Assembly: GCF_000953635.1 (NCBI RefSeq)
Contig: NZ_LN614830.1
Coordinates: forward strand, 2,409,001-2,473,000
Length of the DNA: 64,000 nucleotides
Source: Legionella micdadei
GTDB taxonomy: Bacteria > Pseudomonadota > Gammaproteobacteria > Legionellales > Legionellaceae
Direction: 5' to 3'
In this document: positions 17,383 to 26,710 of the stretch, piece after piece
How positions within the stretch are numbered: the first letter of the stretch is position 1
Layout: each line of letters opens with the position of its first letter
The notes under the pieces: model-generated
Database searches by the model: none
The model's input: the letters and a program-made list of their open reading frames with translations, nothing else
What the model was told of the DNA's origin: nothing
Made by a program: the position numbers and the translations under genes

Positions 17383-18504
17383 TTGCCCTGCGATTATCAT
17401 CAGCTTCCTCATCCTGGAATTCAATCCCTGCATCCCTATATTCCTGGTAAGTCTGTTGAGGAAGTTGCTCGTGAACAAGGTTTGACTGACATTATAAAAC
17501 TGGCTAGCAACGAAAATCCGTTTGGCTGTAGCCCTCAAGTGCAAAAAGCCTTGGCAAAACTTTCAGCAATCCAAATTGCCAGTTATCCTTCCCCTGCCAA
17601 CCATCCCTTATCACAAAAACTGAGTGAGAGATTAGCTATCACCCAGGATATGTTAATGCTTGGGAATGGTACTGATTCTCTCTTTCTCTTTTTATTGGTC
17701 ACTTTTGCGCTGCATACGGGGAAACATATCTTAACTCACGAATATGCCTTTATTTCTTATCAAATCCAAGCACAAACACTAGGTATACCGGTGTCAAAAA
17801 TTGCACTCAAAGCGAATTGGCAAGTTGATATTGATGCGATGATTAGTGCTTGTAATGAGCAAACCGCGCTTATTTTTCTTGCTAACCCCAACAATCCCAC
17901 AGGTCAGCTCACTCCCCTAGAGGAAATTGAGCGACTAATTGCTAGTATTCCCACCTCAACCATTCTGGTTCTCGATGAGGCTTATTATGAATATGTCTAT
18001 GGCCAAGTCAGCGGCAAGAGTATAAATTTACTCGCTCAATATCCGAACCTAGTTATTACTCGGACCTTCTCTAAAGTCTATGGACTAGCGGGCTTGCGTT
18101 TAGGTTATTTTATTGCAAACCCTCAAATTACCGAGTTAGTTCAACGAGTCCAACCTCCGTTTATGGTAAATCAAGCTGCCCTTGCTGCAGCACATGCAGC
18201 ACTAGACGATGACGATTTTATTCATCGAAGCCTAGAAGCGAATATCAGGGGCAAGCAACAGCTTATTCAAGGGTTTGAGGCATTAAAAATAAATTATCTA
18301 CCCTCCCGCTGCAATTTCGTCACCATTGATTGCCAAACTGAGACTAAATCAATCTACCAAGATCTGCTCAAGTATGGGATTATAGTTCGCCCTTTAAATC
18401 AATATGGTCTGCCTAATCATTTACGCATCAGCATAGGCACAAACCAACAAAATGAATTATTACTGGATAAGCTGTCAATTTGCTTATCCAGAATTAAAAA
18501 ATAA
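17383..18504 (+). CDS. hisC: Histidinol-phosphate aminotransferase
   Basis: This 373-residue PLP enzyme of class I/II aminotransferases begins (from TTG) with the typical HisC sequence CDYHQLPHPGIQSLHPYIPG. Landmarks are ASNENPFG, NPNNPTG, LDEAYYEY and the PLP-lysine region TFSKVYGLAGLRLGY. It converts imidazole-acetol phosphate and glutamate to histidinol phosphate. It is an isolated copy without other his genes. Homologues in such loci can also act on aromatic amino acid precursors, which would fit the neighbouring phhB. The TTG start is chosen for its AAGGAG and family alignment. Confidence 0.88.
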   Translation: MPCDYHQLPHPGIQSLHPYIPGKSVEEVAREQGLTDIIKLASNENPFGCSPQVQKALAKLSAIQIASYPSPANHPLSQKLSERLAITQDMLMLGNGTDSLFLFLLVTFALHTGKHILTHEYAFISYQIQAQTLGIPVSKIALKANWQVDIDAMISACNEQTALIFLANPNNPTGQLTPLEEIERLIASIPTSTILVLDEAYYEYVYGQVSGKSINLLAQYPNLVITRTFSKVYGLAGLRLGYFIANPQITELVQRVQPPFMVNQAALAAAHAALDDDDFIHRSLEANIRGKQQLIQGFEALKINYLPSRCNFVTIDCQTETKSIYQDLLKYGIIVRPLNQYGLPNHLRISIGTNQQNELLLDKLSICLSRIKK

Positions 18505-18553
18505 CTGACCCTGTAAAAATTCACAGGGCCTGGATAACTAAGGAGTTTTCATC

Positions 18554-18892
18554 GTGAAAAGCGATTTACATCAAAAACATTGCGAATCATGTGAAGGAAT
18601 TGGCCAAGCACTGACAGCAGAACAAATCTACAACCTTATGCCCCAACTCAATAAAAATTGGGAGGTACAAGCGAATAATAAAGAAATCAAGCGTTCTTTT
18701 TCTTTTACCAATTTTTATGAAACAATGGCTTTTGTCAACGCCTTGGCATGGATAGCCAATACTGAAAATCATCATCCTGACCTTGAAGTAGGCTACAACT
18801 ATTGCCACGTTCGCTTTATGACTCATGCATTGAATGGCTTAACTCTTAATGACTTCATTTGCGCAGCTAAGGTAGATGCGTTGCTAGAGTAA
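18554..18892 (+). CDS. phhB: Pterin-4a-carbinolamine dehydratase
   Basis: This 112-residue protein carries the family signature NHHPDLEVGYNYCHVRFMTH followed by LNGLTLNDF. The His residues dehydrate 4a-hydroxytetrahydropterin and so recycle the cofactor of phenylalanine hydroxylase. The start is GTG with AGGAG 8 nt upstream. It lies 49 nt after hisC and is probably co-transcribed with it. No phhA gene is in the window. Confidence 0.88.
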   Translation: MKSDLHQKHCESCEGIGQALTAEQIYNLMPQLNKNWEVQANNKEIKRSFSFTNFYETMAFVNALAWIANTENHHPDLEVGYNYCHVRFMTHALNGLTLNDFICAAKVDALLE

Positions 18893-18941
18893 GTGGACGT
18901 ATGGTTTAGGCCATTAAGCAATGTAGAAGGGTAACAAAGGG

Positions 18942-18968
18942 ATGGCCAGCTAATGGCCATGTTTTGTT
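18942..18968. terminator. Rho-independent terminator between phhB and secF
   Basis: ATGGCCA (18942-18948) pairs with TGGCCAT (18954-18960) across a 5-nt loop. AACAAA upstream and GTTTTGTT downstream extend the symmetry, so it can end the convergent transcripts from both sides. Confidence 0.6.
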
Positions 18969-19088
18969 CCCATTCAACAATGCTGAATTTTGTAGCTAGG
19001 TTTCCAGGATTACGACTTTGCCTTACACCGCAATTAAACTATGCATGAGGCTCTCTCAGACCCTGGCAAAAAATGATATTGGAAGGGA

Positions 19089-20006
19089 TTACGGCCTTTC
19101 ATCTATTTCCTTCCGTTGAGAAGGAAGAAAATCTTTTCTATCTAAACCCATCCACACAGCAAGGGCGCCTGCTACGTAAATTGAAGAATAAGTTCCAATA
19201 ACGATCCCGATAATCAGTGCTAACGAAAATCCTCGTATTGTTTCGCCGCCATAAACGAGCAATGCAACTACAACAAACAACGTCAAGACTGAAGTCATAA
19301 TTGTTCTTGACAAAGTTTGGTTAATGGAGATATTCATGATTTCTAAAGGGGTAGCTCGTCGAATCTTGATGAAATTCTCACGAACACGATCAAAAACTAC
19401 AATGGTATCGTTTAGTGAATAGCCAATCACTGCGAGTAAGCCTGCAAGGGCTTTCAAATCAAATTCGATACCAAACATGGCAAAAATACCAAGAATAAGC
19501 ACGGGATCGTGGACTAGTGCAACTGCGGAGCTCACCGCTAAGCGATATTCAAAACGCATCGCGATGTAAATCATAGTCGCCAATAAAGACACAATAACAG
19601 CTAAAGCTCCTTTTGTAGCTAATTCTTGTCCAACTTGTGGCCCGACGAAATCAACGCGCTGCTTTACCGCTCCAGGTAATTGCTCCATGACTTTATTGAC
19701 TAATAAGGTTTGATCCTGATTGGTTCGCGGTGCAATACTGATTAAGACGTCTTTGGACGTTCCGTAGCTAACGACTTGGGCTTCTTTAAAGCCGACATTG
19801 TATAAACTATCCCTAATCGCATTTAAATCCGCGGCCTGAGGAAAACTGATCTCAATCTGGGTTCCTCCTGTGAAATCGAGCCCCCATTTCAAGCCATTTG
19901 CAACTAACGCAGCAATAGAAATCACAAAAATAAGCGCAGAAAACAGGGCAGTCCACTTGCGCGCCCCCATGAAATCGATGTTTGAATTTGGATTAAAAAA
20001 TTCCAT
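19089..20006 (-). CDS. secF: Protein translocase subunit SecF
   Basis: This 305-residue inner-membrane protein has six membrane segments and a periplasmic loop after the first. Signatures are GLDFTGGTQIEI near the N-terminus, GYSLNDTIVVFDRVREN and NQTLSRTIMTS. With SecD it forms the proton-driven RND-like complex that helps pull exported proteins out of SecYEG. It follows secD after 13 nt as the last gene of the queA-tgt-like-yajC-secD-secF run. Confidence 0.97.
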   Translation of the reverse strand: MEFFNPNSNIDFMGARKWTALFSALIFVISIAALVANGLKWGLDFTGGTQIEISFPQAADLNAIRDSLYNVGFKEAQVVSYGTSKDVLISIAPRTNQDQTLLVNKVMEQLPGAVKQRVDFVGPQVGQELATKGALAVIVSLLATMIYIAMRFEYRLAVSSAVALVHDPVLILGIFAMFGIEFDLKALAGLLAVIGYSLNDTIVVFDRVRENFIKIRRATPLEIMNISINQTLSRTIMTSVLTLFVVVALLVYGGETIRGFSLALIIGIVIGTYSSIYVAGALAVWMGLDRKDFLPSQRKEIDERP

Positions 20007-20019
20007 CTAAGCCTCGTTT

Positions 20020-21876
20020 TTAAATACCAATCGATAATTTTTTTACATTACGGCTACCGTAATACCAATTTACGATGGCTCGGGTATAAGTGATACTGGT
20101 TAACATCGAAGTGATTAGTCCTAAACAGAGGATCACAGCGAAGCCACGCACAGGCCCAGTACCCACTGCAAATAGGATAATACCTACAATAAGCGTTGTG
20201 ACGTTCGCATCAATAATTGTTGAGAATGCCCGGTCATAACCCGCGTGAATAGCAGCCTGGGGCGATAAGCCATGGCGCAACTCTTCGCGAATCCTCTCAT
20301 AAATGAGCACGTTTGCATCAACTGCCATACCCACGGTCAACACGAAACCTGCGATACCGGGTAAAGTGAGTGTTGCTCCAATAATGGACATTAGTGCACT
20401 TAGCAATATCAGATTGATAAATAACGCGATGTTGGCAACTAAACCAAAGAAGCGGTAATAAACCAACATAAGTATCAGTATTAATCCCATTCCCACTTGA
20501 AGCGAAACTAAACCACGATGAATATTTTCCTTACCCAAAGAGGGGCCAACAGTGCGTTCCTCGACCGGATAAATGACCGCAGGCAATGCTCCAGCTCTCA
20601 GTAATAAAGCTAGATTACTCGCTTCCTTACTGTCAACCAAGCCAGTAATCTGGAAACTATTACCCAAAGCAGTCTGAATAACAGGCGCAGAAATCACTCG
20701 CTCTTCGCGATGCGTTACACGCTGCTCCACCCCATTAACCATTTGCGTAGCCGTCTTGGTTTCTACGAAAACAATTGCCATTCGTTTACCGATGTTATCG
20801 CGGGTAATCTTAGTAAATAAGCTCTCACCGCCCCCACCTAATTGTACTTGGACTGCGGGAGTAGCCGATTGCTGATCAAAACTTGAAACAGCACTTGTGA
20901 TTGAATCACCACTTAAGACAACTTGCCGCTTTAATAAGATAGGGTGGCCATCCATCAGGTACAACTTATCATTTACAGGCACAGCACCAGTTTGCTTGGC
21001 AATTTGAGCATCATTATCCTGATCAACTAGATGGAATTCCAGTGTGGCTGTACCTCCAAGGATTTGTTTAGCCCGGGCGGCGTCTTGAATACCGGGTAAA
21101 TCCACACCAACGCGAGTTGCGCCTTGCTGCTGCACAACCGCTTCACCAACACCCAGTTCATTTACTCGATTACGCAAAATACTCATGGTTTGTTCGATTG
21201 TATTTTGACGGATTGAATTTAATTCAGTCGGTGATAATGAAACGGTGATGGTGCTGGTAATGTCCGATTTAGTTAAAATTGCATCGGGGAATTTTTCCTT
21301 AATTTCATCCACAGCATTATTCATAATGTCTGGTGAACGAAAACCAATCTCTATCCCTTTATCAGCAACATAACGAATGCCGGCATAACGAATACCTGCT
21401 TCACGTAAATTTTGACCTATTCCCTTCATCAACCCTTCAAAGCGACGATTAATAACACTGTCAACATCAACTTCTAAAAGGAAGTGAACACCGCCACGTA
21501 AGTCCAAACCTTGTTTCATTGGTTCCGCACCTATGTTGCTAAACCACTTGGGTGTTGAAGGTGCAAGATTCAGGGCAACAGTGTACTGAGAGCCTAACCC
21601 ATTTTTGATAATGTCTCGTGCCACTAACTGAATATCCGGCGTGTTAAAGCGCACCTCAAGATGATCACCAGAAGTTGTAATTGGAAAATGAGGGATCTTG
21701 GCGTTATCCAACAGTGTCTCAACTTGCTGCTTTAACTGCTCCATATCAACAGAAGACTGTGAAGAAATCTGAACTGCAGGATCTTCACTATATAAATTAG
21801 GTACCGCATAAATTAGGCCGATTACTACAATAGCAATCAGCATTAGATTTTTCCAAAGAGGATATTTATTCTGCAT
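20020..21876 (-). CDS. secD: Protein translocase subunit SecD
   Basis: This 618-residue protein has an N-terminal membrane segment (LIAIVVIGLIYAVPNL), a large periplasmic domain with GLDLRGGVHFLLEVD, and five C-terminal membrane segments including GMAVDANVLIYERIREEL. These are canonical SecD features at the normal proteobacterial length. It works with SecF and YajC at the Sec translocon. It is separated by only 21 nt from yajC. Confidence 0.97.
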   Translation of the reverse strand: MQNKYPLWKNLMLIAIVVIGLIYAVPNLYSEDPAVQISSQSSVDMEQLKQQVETLLDNAKIPHFPITTSGDHLEVRFNTPDIQLVARDIIKNGLGSQYTVALNLAPSTPKWFSNIGAEPMKQGLDLRGGVHFLLEVDVDSVINRRFEGLMKGIGQNLREAGIRYAGIRYVADKGIEIGFRSPDIMNNAVDEIKEKFPDAILTKSDITSTITVSLSPTELNSIRQNTIEQTMSILRNRVNELGVGEAVVQQQGATRVGVDLPGIQDAARAKQILGGTATLEFHLVDQDNDAQIAKQTGAVPVNDKLYLMDGHPILLKRQVVLSGDSITSAVSSFDQQSATPAVQVQLGGGGESLFTKITRDNIGKRMAIVFVETKTATQMVNGVEQRVTHREERVISAPVIQTALGNSFQITGLVDSKEASNLALLLRAGALPAVIYPVEERTVGPSLGKENIHRGLVSLQVGMGLILILMLVYYRFFGLVANIALFINLILLSALMSIIGATLTLPGIAGFVLTVGMAVDANVLIYERIREELRHGLSPQAAIHAGYDRAFSTIIDANVTTLIVGIILFAVGTGPVRGFAVILCLGLITSMLTSITYTRAIVNWYYGSRNVKKLSIGI

Positions 21877-21897
21877 GTGCTTTTCCCAGTACCAAAC

Positions 21898-22236
21898 TTA
21901 AAGGGATTTGATGGTGCCTTTAGGTAAAACAGCGGTCACCGCTCCTCGCTGTAAACTCACTTCAACGCCTTCAGTAAGGGCAATCTTTATATATTGTTCA
22001 TCAATATTCACAACCTTGCCAAGTATCCCGCCAGAGGTCACGACTTCATCGCCCTTTTTTAAGTTACTCACCATTTCGCGATGTTGTTTTGCGCGTTTGT
22101 TTTGCGGTCTTATTAACATAAAGTAAAAGACTACAAAAATAGCTGCTATCATTATCAGCGAAAAAGTTCCGTCAGGTTGTGCAGCTGCTGGAGTCGCAGA
22201 ACCTGCAGCCATTGCATTACTTATAAAAAAACTCAT
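21898..22236 (-). CDS. yajC: Sec translocon accessory protein YajC
   Basis: This 112-residue single-pass membrane protein has the hydrophobic segment FSLIMIAAIFVVFYFMLIRP followed by QNKRAKQHREMV and the conserved soluble stretch LKKGDEVVTSGGILGKV. It associates with SecDF. It lies directly upstream of secD, as in most gammaproteobacteria. Confidence 0.95.
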   Translation of the reverse strand: MSFFISNAMAAGSATPAAAQPDGTFSLIMIAAIFVVFYFMLIRPQNKRAKQHREMVSNLKKGDEVVTSGGILGKVVNIDEQYIKIALTEGVEVSLQRGAVTAVLPKGTIKSL

Positions 22237-22380
22237 ACCAATCTCCTCAATTCGCTGTTGATGCCACCCAGAGGCATTGTCATTTTACTCCCTTTACCGA
22301 TAAAAATAAGGGCTAGCTAAGTAGCGTGACATCATAGCGAGATTTCAACCTCACGTAAATGAAGTCCTAGTCTAAATTTT

Positions 22381-23238
22381 TCATGCCTGGTCTTCAGACC
22401 GTATGTGCTGCAAATAAAAATACTCATTATGTTGAATTAAAAAACGCTGACAGAGTAAAGGGGTCTGCAATAATAAATGATGTAAATAAGCACGCGTAAA
22501 TTTCTGTTCACAAGTTGGGCAGGCACATTCGGCATCAATCACTTCATGCAACTGGGCCATCTGGGTTTCCAATAAGGCAATATCACCCTGATGAGTATAG
22601 ATTCGCCCATTTATTGCGTCATTTGCTGGTTTATCTGATTCGATGAAACGAATGCCATGTGCGACTAATTCTTCTAATTGTAGTAAATCAAATTCACCGG
22701 CAAGATAAACCGATTTTTCATCGTATTTTTTAAGAGATCTTAAGAAATCGGAAAAGGCTGTTTTCTGATCATAGATCAAATAACTGCCGAAATTTGTTGT
22801 ATGAAACTTAACAGAGCTTTCGTTTCCAACAATAAAAATTTTTAACTCATTCGGTGCAAGTTGGTTAAATTCACTTAAATAAGTCAGAAAACAAGAAGGG
22901 AAAACAACGATATCAGGTTTAAGTTTTAGGACGATCGAAAAAAGCTCATCATCAGTGATGCGTATGGTGCTGCCATCAAAATGCGAACGAAAAGAATAAA
23001 TGCCGTCGCCCCCTTTGCTGAGTAAGCTGGCATTCAGTACGATTCTGCCTTGCCAACCGCAATAGGCTCGCAAATCTGGCAAATACTCAAACAATTGCAT
23101 GCCGGGTTTCATAAGCAGCTCATGCAAATAATAAGACAAAGCTTCGACCCCTACTTCCTGCCAATTCCTCAACGTTAAACACGCCCCAGCCTTTGAAGTA
23201 AATACGGGTACAAAATGAGTTTTCTTTTTTTGTTGCAT
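22381..23238 (-). CDS. Degenerate tRNA-guanine transglycosylase-like protein
   Basis: This 285-residue protein occupies the usual tgt position between queA and yajC, but Tgt enzymes have about 370-400 residues. The C-terminus keeps the Tgt zinc site: Cys238, Cys240 and Cys243, then TRAYLHHLL and His270 in QHNEYF. FRSHFDGS matches the Tgt FRSHIDGS element. The catalytic parts are changed. The DSGGFQ loop just before it is replaced by NASLLSK. The nucleophile motif (D in FDCVMPTRNARNG) aligns with IESDKPANDAING, so the Asp is lost. I infer a non-catalytic paralogue or a protein with a new role. It lies 11 nt after queA in the same operon. Confidence 0.75.
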   Translation of the reverse strand: MQQKKKTHFVPVFTSKAGACLTLRNWQEVGVEALSYYLHELLMKPGMQLFEYLPDLRAYCGWQGRIVLNASLLSKGGDGIYSFRSHFDGSTIRITDDELFSIVLKLKPDIVVFPSCFLTYLSEFNQLAPNELKIFIVGNESSVKFHTTNFGSYLIYDQKTAFSDFLRSLKKYDEKSVYLAGEFDLLQLEELVAHGIRFIESDKPANDAINGRIYTHQGDIALLETQMAQLHEVIDAECACPTCEQKFTRAYLHHLLLQTPLLCQRFLIQHNEYFYLQHIRSEDQA

Positions 23239-23249
23239 GATGAATTCCT

Positions 23250-24263
23250 TTAAAGCAAGAGGCTTGCATCACCATAACTAAAGAAACGATAACCTTGTGC
23301 TATTGCCTCTTTATAGAGCATCATTGTTTGTGCATGACCAATAAAGGCGGCAACAAGCATCAGCAATGTTGATTCCGGTAGATGAAAATTCGTGATAAGC
23401 CCGTCGCAAATCTGAAACTGATAGCCCGGATAAATAAAGATGTCCGTATCCCGGCTACAAGGCTTAAGAATCCCATTCTCTGCTGCACTTTCTAAGCTGC
23501 GCATTGAAGTGGTTCCAACCGCAATAACTCGCTTACCCCTTGCTCGCGTTTCATTGACTGTCTGGCACAGCTCTTCACTCACCGTGAAATATTCGCTATG
23601 CATTTTATGATCTTTGATTGCATCGCACCGCACCGGTCTAAACGTTCCTGCACCCACATGCAAAGTTGAATAGGCGATATTCACTCCTCTGCTGCTCAGG
23701 CTTTGAATTAGCTCTGCATCAAAGTGCAATCCTGCAGTGGGCGCTGCGACTGAACCTTTATGCCTAGCATAAACTGTTTGATACCGCTCCGCATCCGCGG
23801 ATTCATCGGGTCGGGTAATGTAAAGTGGTAAGGGAATATGGCCAATTTCTTCCAGCATAATCTCAACATTACCTAACACTTTACAATGATACAAATCATC
23901 CAATTTGCTAATGACTTTAAGTTGCCAATTATTATCCAAGTGAATCGGTGTACCCGCTTTGGGCGCCTTACTGGCTTTAATGTGCGCTAAAAAAGCATCC
24001 TCGCTTAACAAGCGCTCAACCAGTAATTCAACTTTGCCCCCACTTGCCTTGTGGCCATATAATCGGGCCGGAATGACTTTTGAATTATTCATCACTAATA
24101 AATCGCCTGGCTGCAAAAACTCACCAATATCCTTAAATTGACGATGTGTGCATTGACCAGTCTCGCGATCAAAAGCTAACAGGCGTGAATCAGTTCGGTT
24201 AGGTAGAGGGTATTGCGCAATCAATTCCTCCGGTAAGTCGAAATAAAAATCTTGTTTATTCAT
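23250..24263 (-). CDS. queA: S-adenosylmethionine:tRNA ribosyltransferase-isomerase
   Basis: This 337-residue QueA begins MNKQDFYFDLPEELIAQYPL, typical of the family. It has MNNSKVIPARLYGHK, GSVAAPTAGLHFD and LHVGAGTFRPVR. It transfers and rearranges the ribosyl moiety of SAM onto 7-aminomethyl-deazaguanine in tRNA, making epoxyqueuosine. It is the first gene of the minus-strand operon and has a good promoter upstream. Confidence 0.97.
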   Translation of the reverse strand: MNKQDFYFDLPEELIAQYPLPNRTDSRLLAFDRETGQCTHRQFKDIGEFLQPGDLLVMNNSKVIPARLYGHKASGGKVELLVERLLSEDAFLAHIKASKAPKAGTPIHLDNNWQLKVISKLDDLYHCKVLGNVEIMLEEIGHIPLPLYITRPDESADAERYQTVYARHKGSVAAPTAGLHFDAELIQSLSSRGVNIAYSTLHVGAGTFRPVRCDAIKDHKMHSEYFTVSEELCQTVNETRARGKRVIAVGTTSMRSLESAAENGILKPCSRDTDIFIYPGYQFQICDGLITNFHLPESTLLMLVAAFIGHAQTMMLYKEAIAQGYRFFSYGDASLLL

Positions 24264-24291
24264 TCTTCAACCTGGCGACTAAATGGATTAC

Positions 24292-24320
24292 ATTATAGGT
24301 ATTTTGACGGTGCGAAACAA
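24292..24320 (-). promoter_or_regulatory. Sigma70 promoter of the queA-secF operon
   Basis: Read on the minus strand, TTGTTT (24320-24315) and a perfect TATAAT (24297-24292) are 17 nt apart. The -10 lies about 29 nt before the queA ATG. Confidence 0.6.
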
Positions 24321-24390
24321 AACTATTTTGCTTTAATCCAATTTTACCCTAACCTTAGAAATAATTGGGTGTTAAAAATAAGGAATAATT

Positions 24391-24702
24391 ATGTTGGTCA
24401 CTTTCTCCTGCGATGCCTATGAAAATATTACAATGTTCGGAGATATAGCAAAACGACTCTTATCACTCATGGGACATAGTGGCACTGTACCAGGCGCAAT
24501 CGTTGCTGAAGAAGTTCCAGAAGCTTTAGCGCGATTAGAGCAAGCGATTGCCCAAACAAAACAAAAAGAACCTCAAAAAATTAAAACCGAAGAAGATGAT
24601 AATTTTCAAGATGATCAGGTGAGTTTGGCTCATAGGGCTTTTCCATTAATCAATATGCTCAAAGCGGCTAGCAAAAATAAATGCAATGTTATGTGGAAAT
24701 AA
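24391..24702 (+). CDS. DUF1840 domain protein
   Basis: This 103-residue cytoplasmic protein begins MLVTFSCDAYENITMFGDIAKRLL and includes LMGHSGTVPGAI and an amphipathic helix VPEALARLEQAI. This is the DUF1840 pattern found in many beta- and gammaproteobacteria. Its function is unknown. AAGGA precedes the ATG. It is divergent from queA and upstream of the ABC-F gene. Confidence 0.85.
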   Translation: MLVTFSCDAYENITMFGDIAKRLLSLMGHSGTVPGAIVAEEVPEALARLEQAIAQTKQKEPQKIKTEEDDNFQDDQVSLAHRAFPLINMLKAASKNKCNVMWK

Positions 24703-24726
24703 AAAAAAGGAAACCTCATCCTGTGC

Positions 24727-24793
24727 TATACCTAAGATACTTCAAAAAGCTAGGTTTTGCCTAAAAATAGCATTTTGGAGTTTCTTGGGTATA
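24727..24793. repeat. Imperfect 26-bp inverted repeat (dispersed element)
   Basis: The left arm (24727-24752) and right arm (24768-24793) pair at 22 of 26 positions around a 15-nt loop, forming a long hairpin between the DUF1840 and ABC-F genes. The left arm recurs as a half-copy at 14260-14293, so it belongs to a dispersed family. It could act as a transcript terminator or stabiliser. Confidence 0.65.
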
Positions 24794-24827
24794 AAATAGC
24801 GACAATGAAATTTTTGTACTTAATACC

Positions 24828-26675
24828 ATGTTATCTTTAAATCAAGTTACCCTTTCTCGCGGTAATAAAGTGTTGCTCGATAAAGCCAGTGTAACTGTCT
24901 ATGAAAAACAAAAAGTTGGCTTAGTGGGGGATAATGGCTGCGGAAAGTCTAGCTTATTTAGTTTGATTTTAGGTGAACTCACCGCTGATACTGGAGAATG
25001 TTTAATCAATCCGCAATTGCGCATCAGCCACCTCTCTCAGCAATTACCTGACAGCCATGATTCAGCAATCCATTTTGTTCTCTCAGGGGATGAAGATCAT
25101 ATTGCTTTGCTGGAGCGTTTGGCTCAAGCAGAGAAGGAAGGCAATGATAGTGAAGTCTTAGCTTGTCATGAGCGCCTCAATCAAACATCCGGTTATAGTA
25201 AATCTGCAAAAGCGGCAACAATTATGGCAGGGTTAGGCTTTAAAGCCGAAGAACAAGGCCTTGCTGTCAATAGTTTTTCAGGCGGCTGGCGCATGCGGCT
25301 AAACCTTGCACGCTGCTTAATGAAACCTGCGGATCTCTTATTACTTGACGAACCGACAAACCATTTGGATATGGAAGCCATCTTTTGGCTGGAAAAATGG
25401 TTAAAACAAAGCCCGAGCAGCATCATTCTGATTTCCCATGACCGAGAATTCCTGGATGCCTTTGTTAGTCATATTCTTCATATTGACCACCAAACCCTCA
25501 ACTTATACAGCGGTAACTACAGCCGTTTTGAACAAACACGAGCACAACAATTAGCATTGCAACAATTGATGTATGAAAAGCAGCAGCAAAAAATTAATCA
25601 TCTGATGTCGTATGTAAATCGCTTTCGTGCTAAAGCATCAAAAGCCAAACAAGCCCAAAGCCGGCTGAATGCTATTGCCAAGATGGATATTGTCGCTCAA
25701 GCGCAGGTAGACTCCCCTTTTTCCTTTACTTTTTACTCTTGCCCACGAGCTGGAAACCCACTCATTCGTTGTGATCAGGTATCAGCAGGTTATGAGGGTA
25801 ATAAGGCTGTACTCAATAAAATAAATTTGGTACTCAATCCAGGTGATCGTATCGCTTTGCTCGGACCAAATGGAGAGGGGAAATCAACGTTAATCAAAAC
25901 CCTAACAGGCGCACTCCCTCCTCTTTCTGGAACTATTTATCGCTCTCCTAATTTACAAATTGGTTACTACGCCCAGCATCAATTAGACGAATTAGATGAT
26001 CAATTAAGCCCTGTTGAAACAATACAAGCCTTATCACCTGAAACCAAAGAGCAAGCTATTCGTGATTATTTGGGGGGGTTTAATTTTATGGGGGACATGG
26101 CACTTAAGCCTATTCACCATTTCTCAGGCGGAGAAAAAGCTAGGCTCGCCTTGGCCAAATTGGTCTGGCAAAAACCAAATCTTTTACTTCTTGACGAACC
26201 CACCAACCATCTTGATCTTAACATGCGTGCGGCCATTGAAATTGCACTGCAAAGCTATGAGGGGGCTCTCATATTGATTTCTCATGATCGGCATCTTTTA
26301 CGCACAACAGTTGACGACTTTTACCTAGTTTATCACCAACAAGTTCAGGCTTTTAAAGGCGATTTGGAAGATTATCACCTGTGGCTACAGAACAGAGAAG
26401 CTCACAAAGAGGCTCAACAAACCCCATACACAAATTCCTATCGTGAGAAAAAAACGTTACAGAACCGCATAAAAAAATTGGAACAAACGGTTGACCTGCT
26501 TCATCAACGCCTACTTAAACTGGATGAGACTTTAGCGGATATATCGCTTTATGAAGACGGACAGCAACAAAAACTGCAAACATTACTGCAACAACAGAAA
26601 ATATTACAACGCGAAGCAACACAAGCAGAGCAAGAATGGCTCGAAGCGGTAAATGCTCTAGAGGAATTTCATTGA
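24828..26675 (+). CDS. yheS: ABC-F family ATP-binding protein (YheS-like)
   Basis: This 615-residue soluble protein has two ABC ATPase domains and no membrane segments. Domain 1 has Walker A GDNGCGKSS and signature FSGGWRMRL. Domain 2 has Walker A GPNGEGKST and signature FSGGEKARL. LLLLDEPTNHLD appears in both. The interdomain linker and a C-terminal coiled coil fit the YheS/Uup type of ABC-F translation factors, which bind ribosomes rather than transport. Assignment to YheS rests on the N-terminal sequence style and length. Confidence 0.9.
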   Translation: MLSLNQVTLSRGNKVLLDKASVTVYEKQKVGLVGDNGCGKSSLFSLILGELTADTGECLINPQLRISHLSQQLPDSHDSAIHFVLSGDEDHIALLERLAQAEKEGNDSEVLACHERLNQTSGYSKSAKAATIMAGLGFKAEEQGLAVNSFSGGWRMRLNLARCLMKPADLLLLDEPTNHLDMEAIFWLEKWLKQSPSSIILISHDREFLDAFVSHILHIDHQTLNLYSGNYSRFEQTRAQQLALQQLMYEKQQQKINHLMSYVNRFRAKASKAKQAQSRLNAIAKMDIVAQAQVDSPFSFTFYSCPRAGNPLIRCDQVSAGYEGNKAVLNKINLVLNPGDRIALLGPNGEGKSTLIKTLTGALPPLSGTIYRSPNLQIGYYAQHQLDELDDQLSPVETIQALSPETKEQAIRDYLGGFNFMGDMALKPIHHFSGGEKARLALAKLVWQKPNLLLLDEPTNHLDLNMRAAIEIALQSYEGALILISHDRHLLRTTVDDFYLVYHQQVQAFKGDLEDYHLWLQNREAHKEAQQTPYTNSYREKKTLQNRIKKLEQTVDLLHQRLLKLDETLADISLYEDGQQQKLQTLLQQQKILQREATQAEQEWLEAVNALEEFH

Positions 26676-26710
26676 GCGGCTTTATAGGGGGCTGTTCTAT
26701 TACGTGGCTT

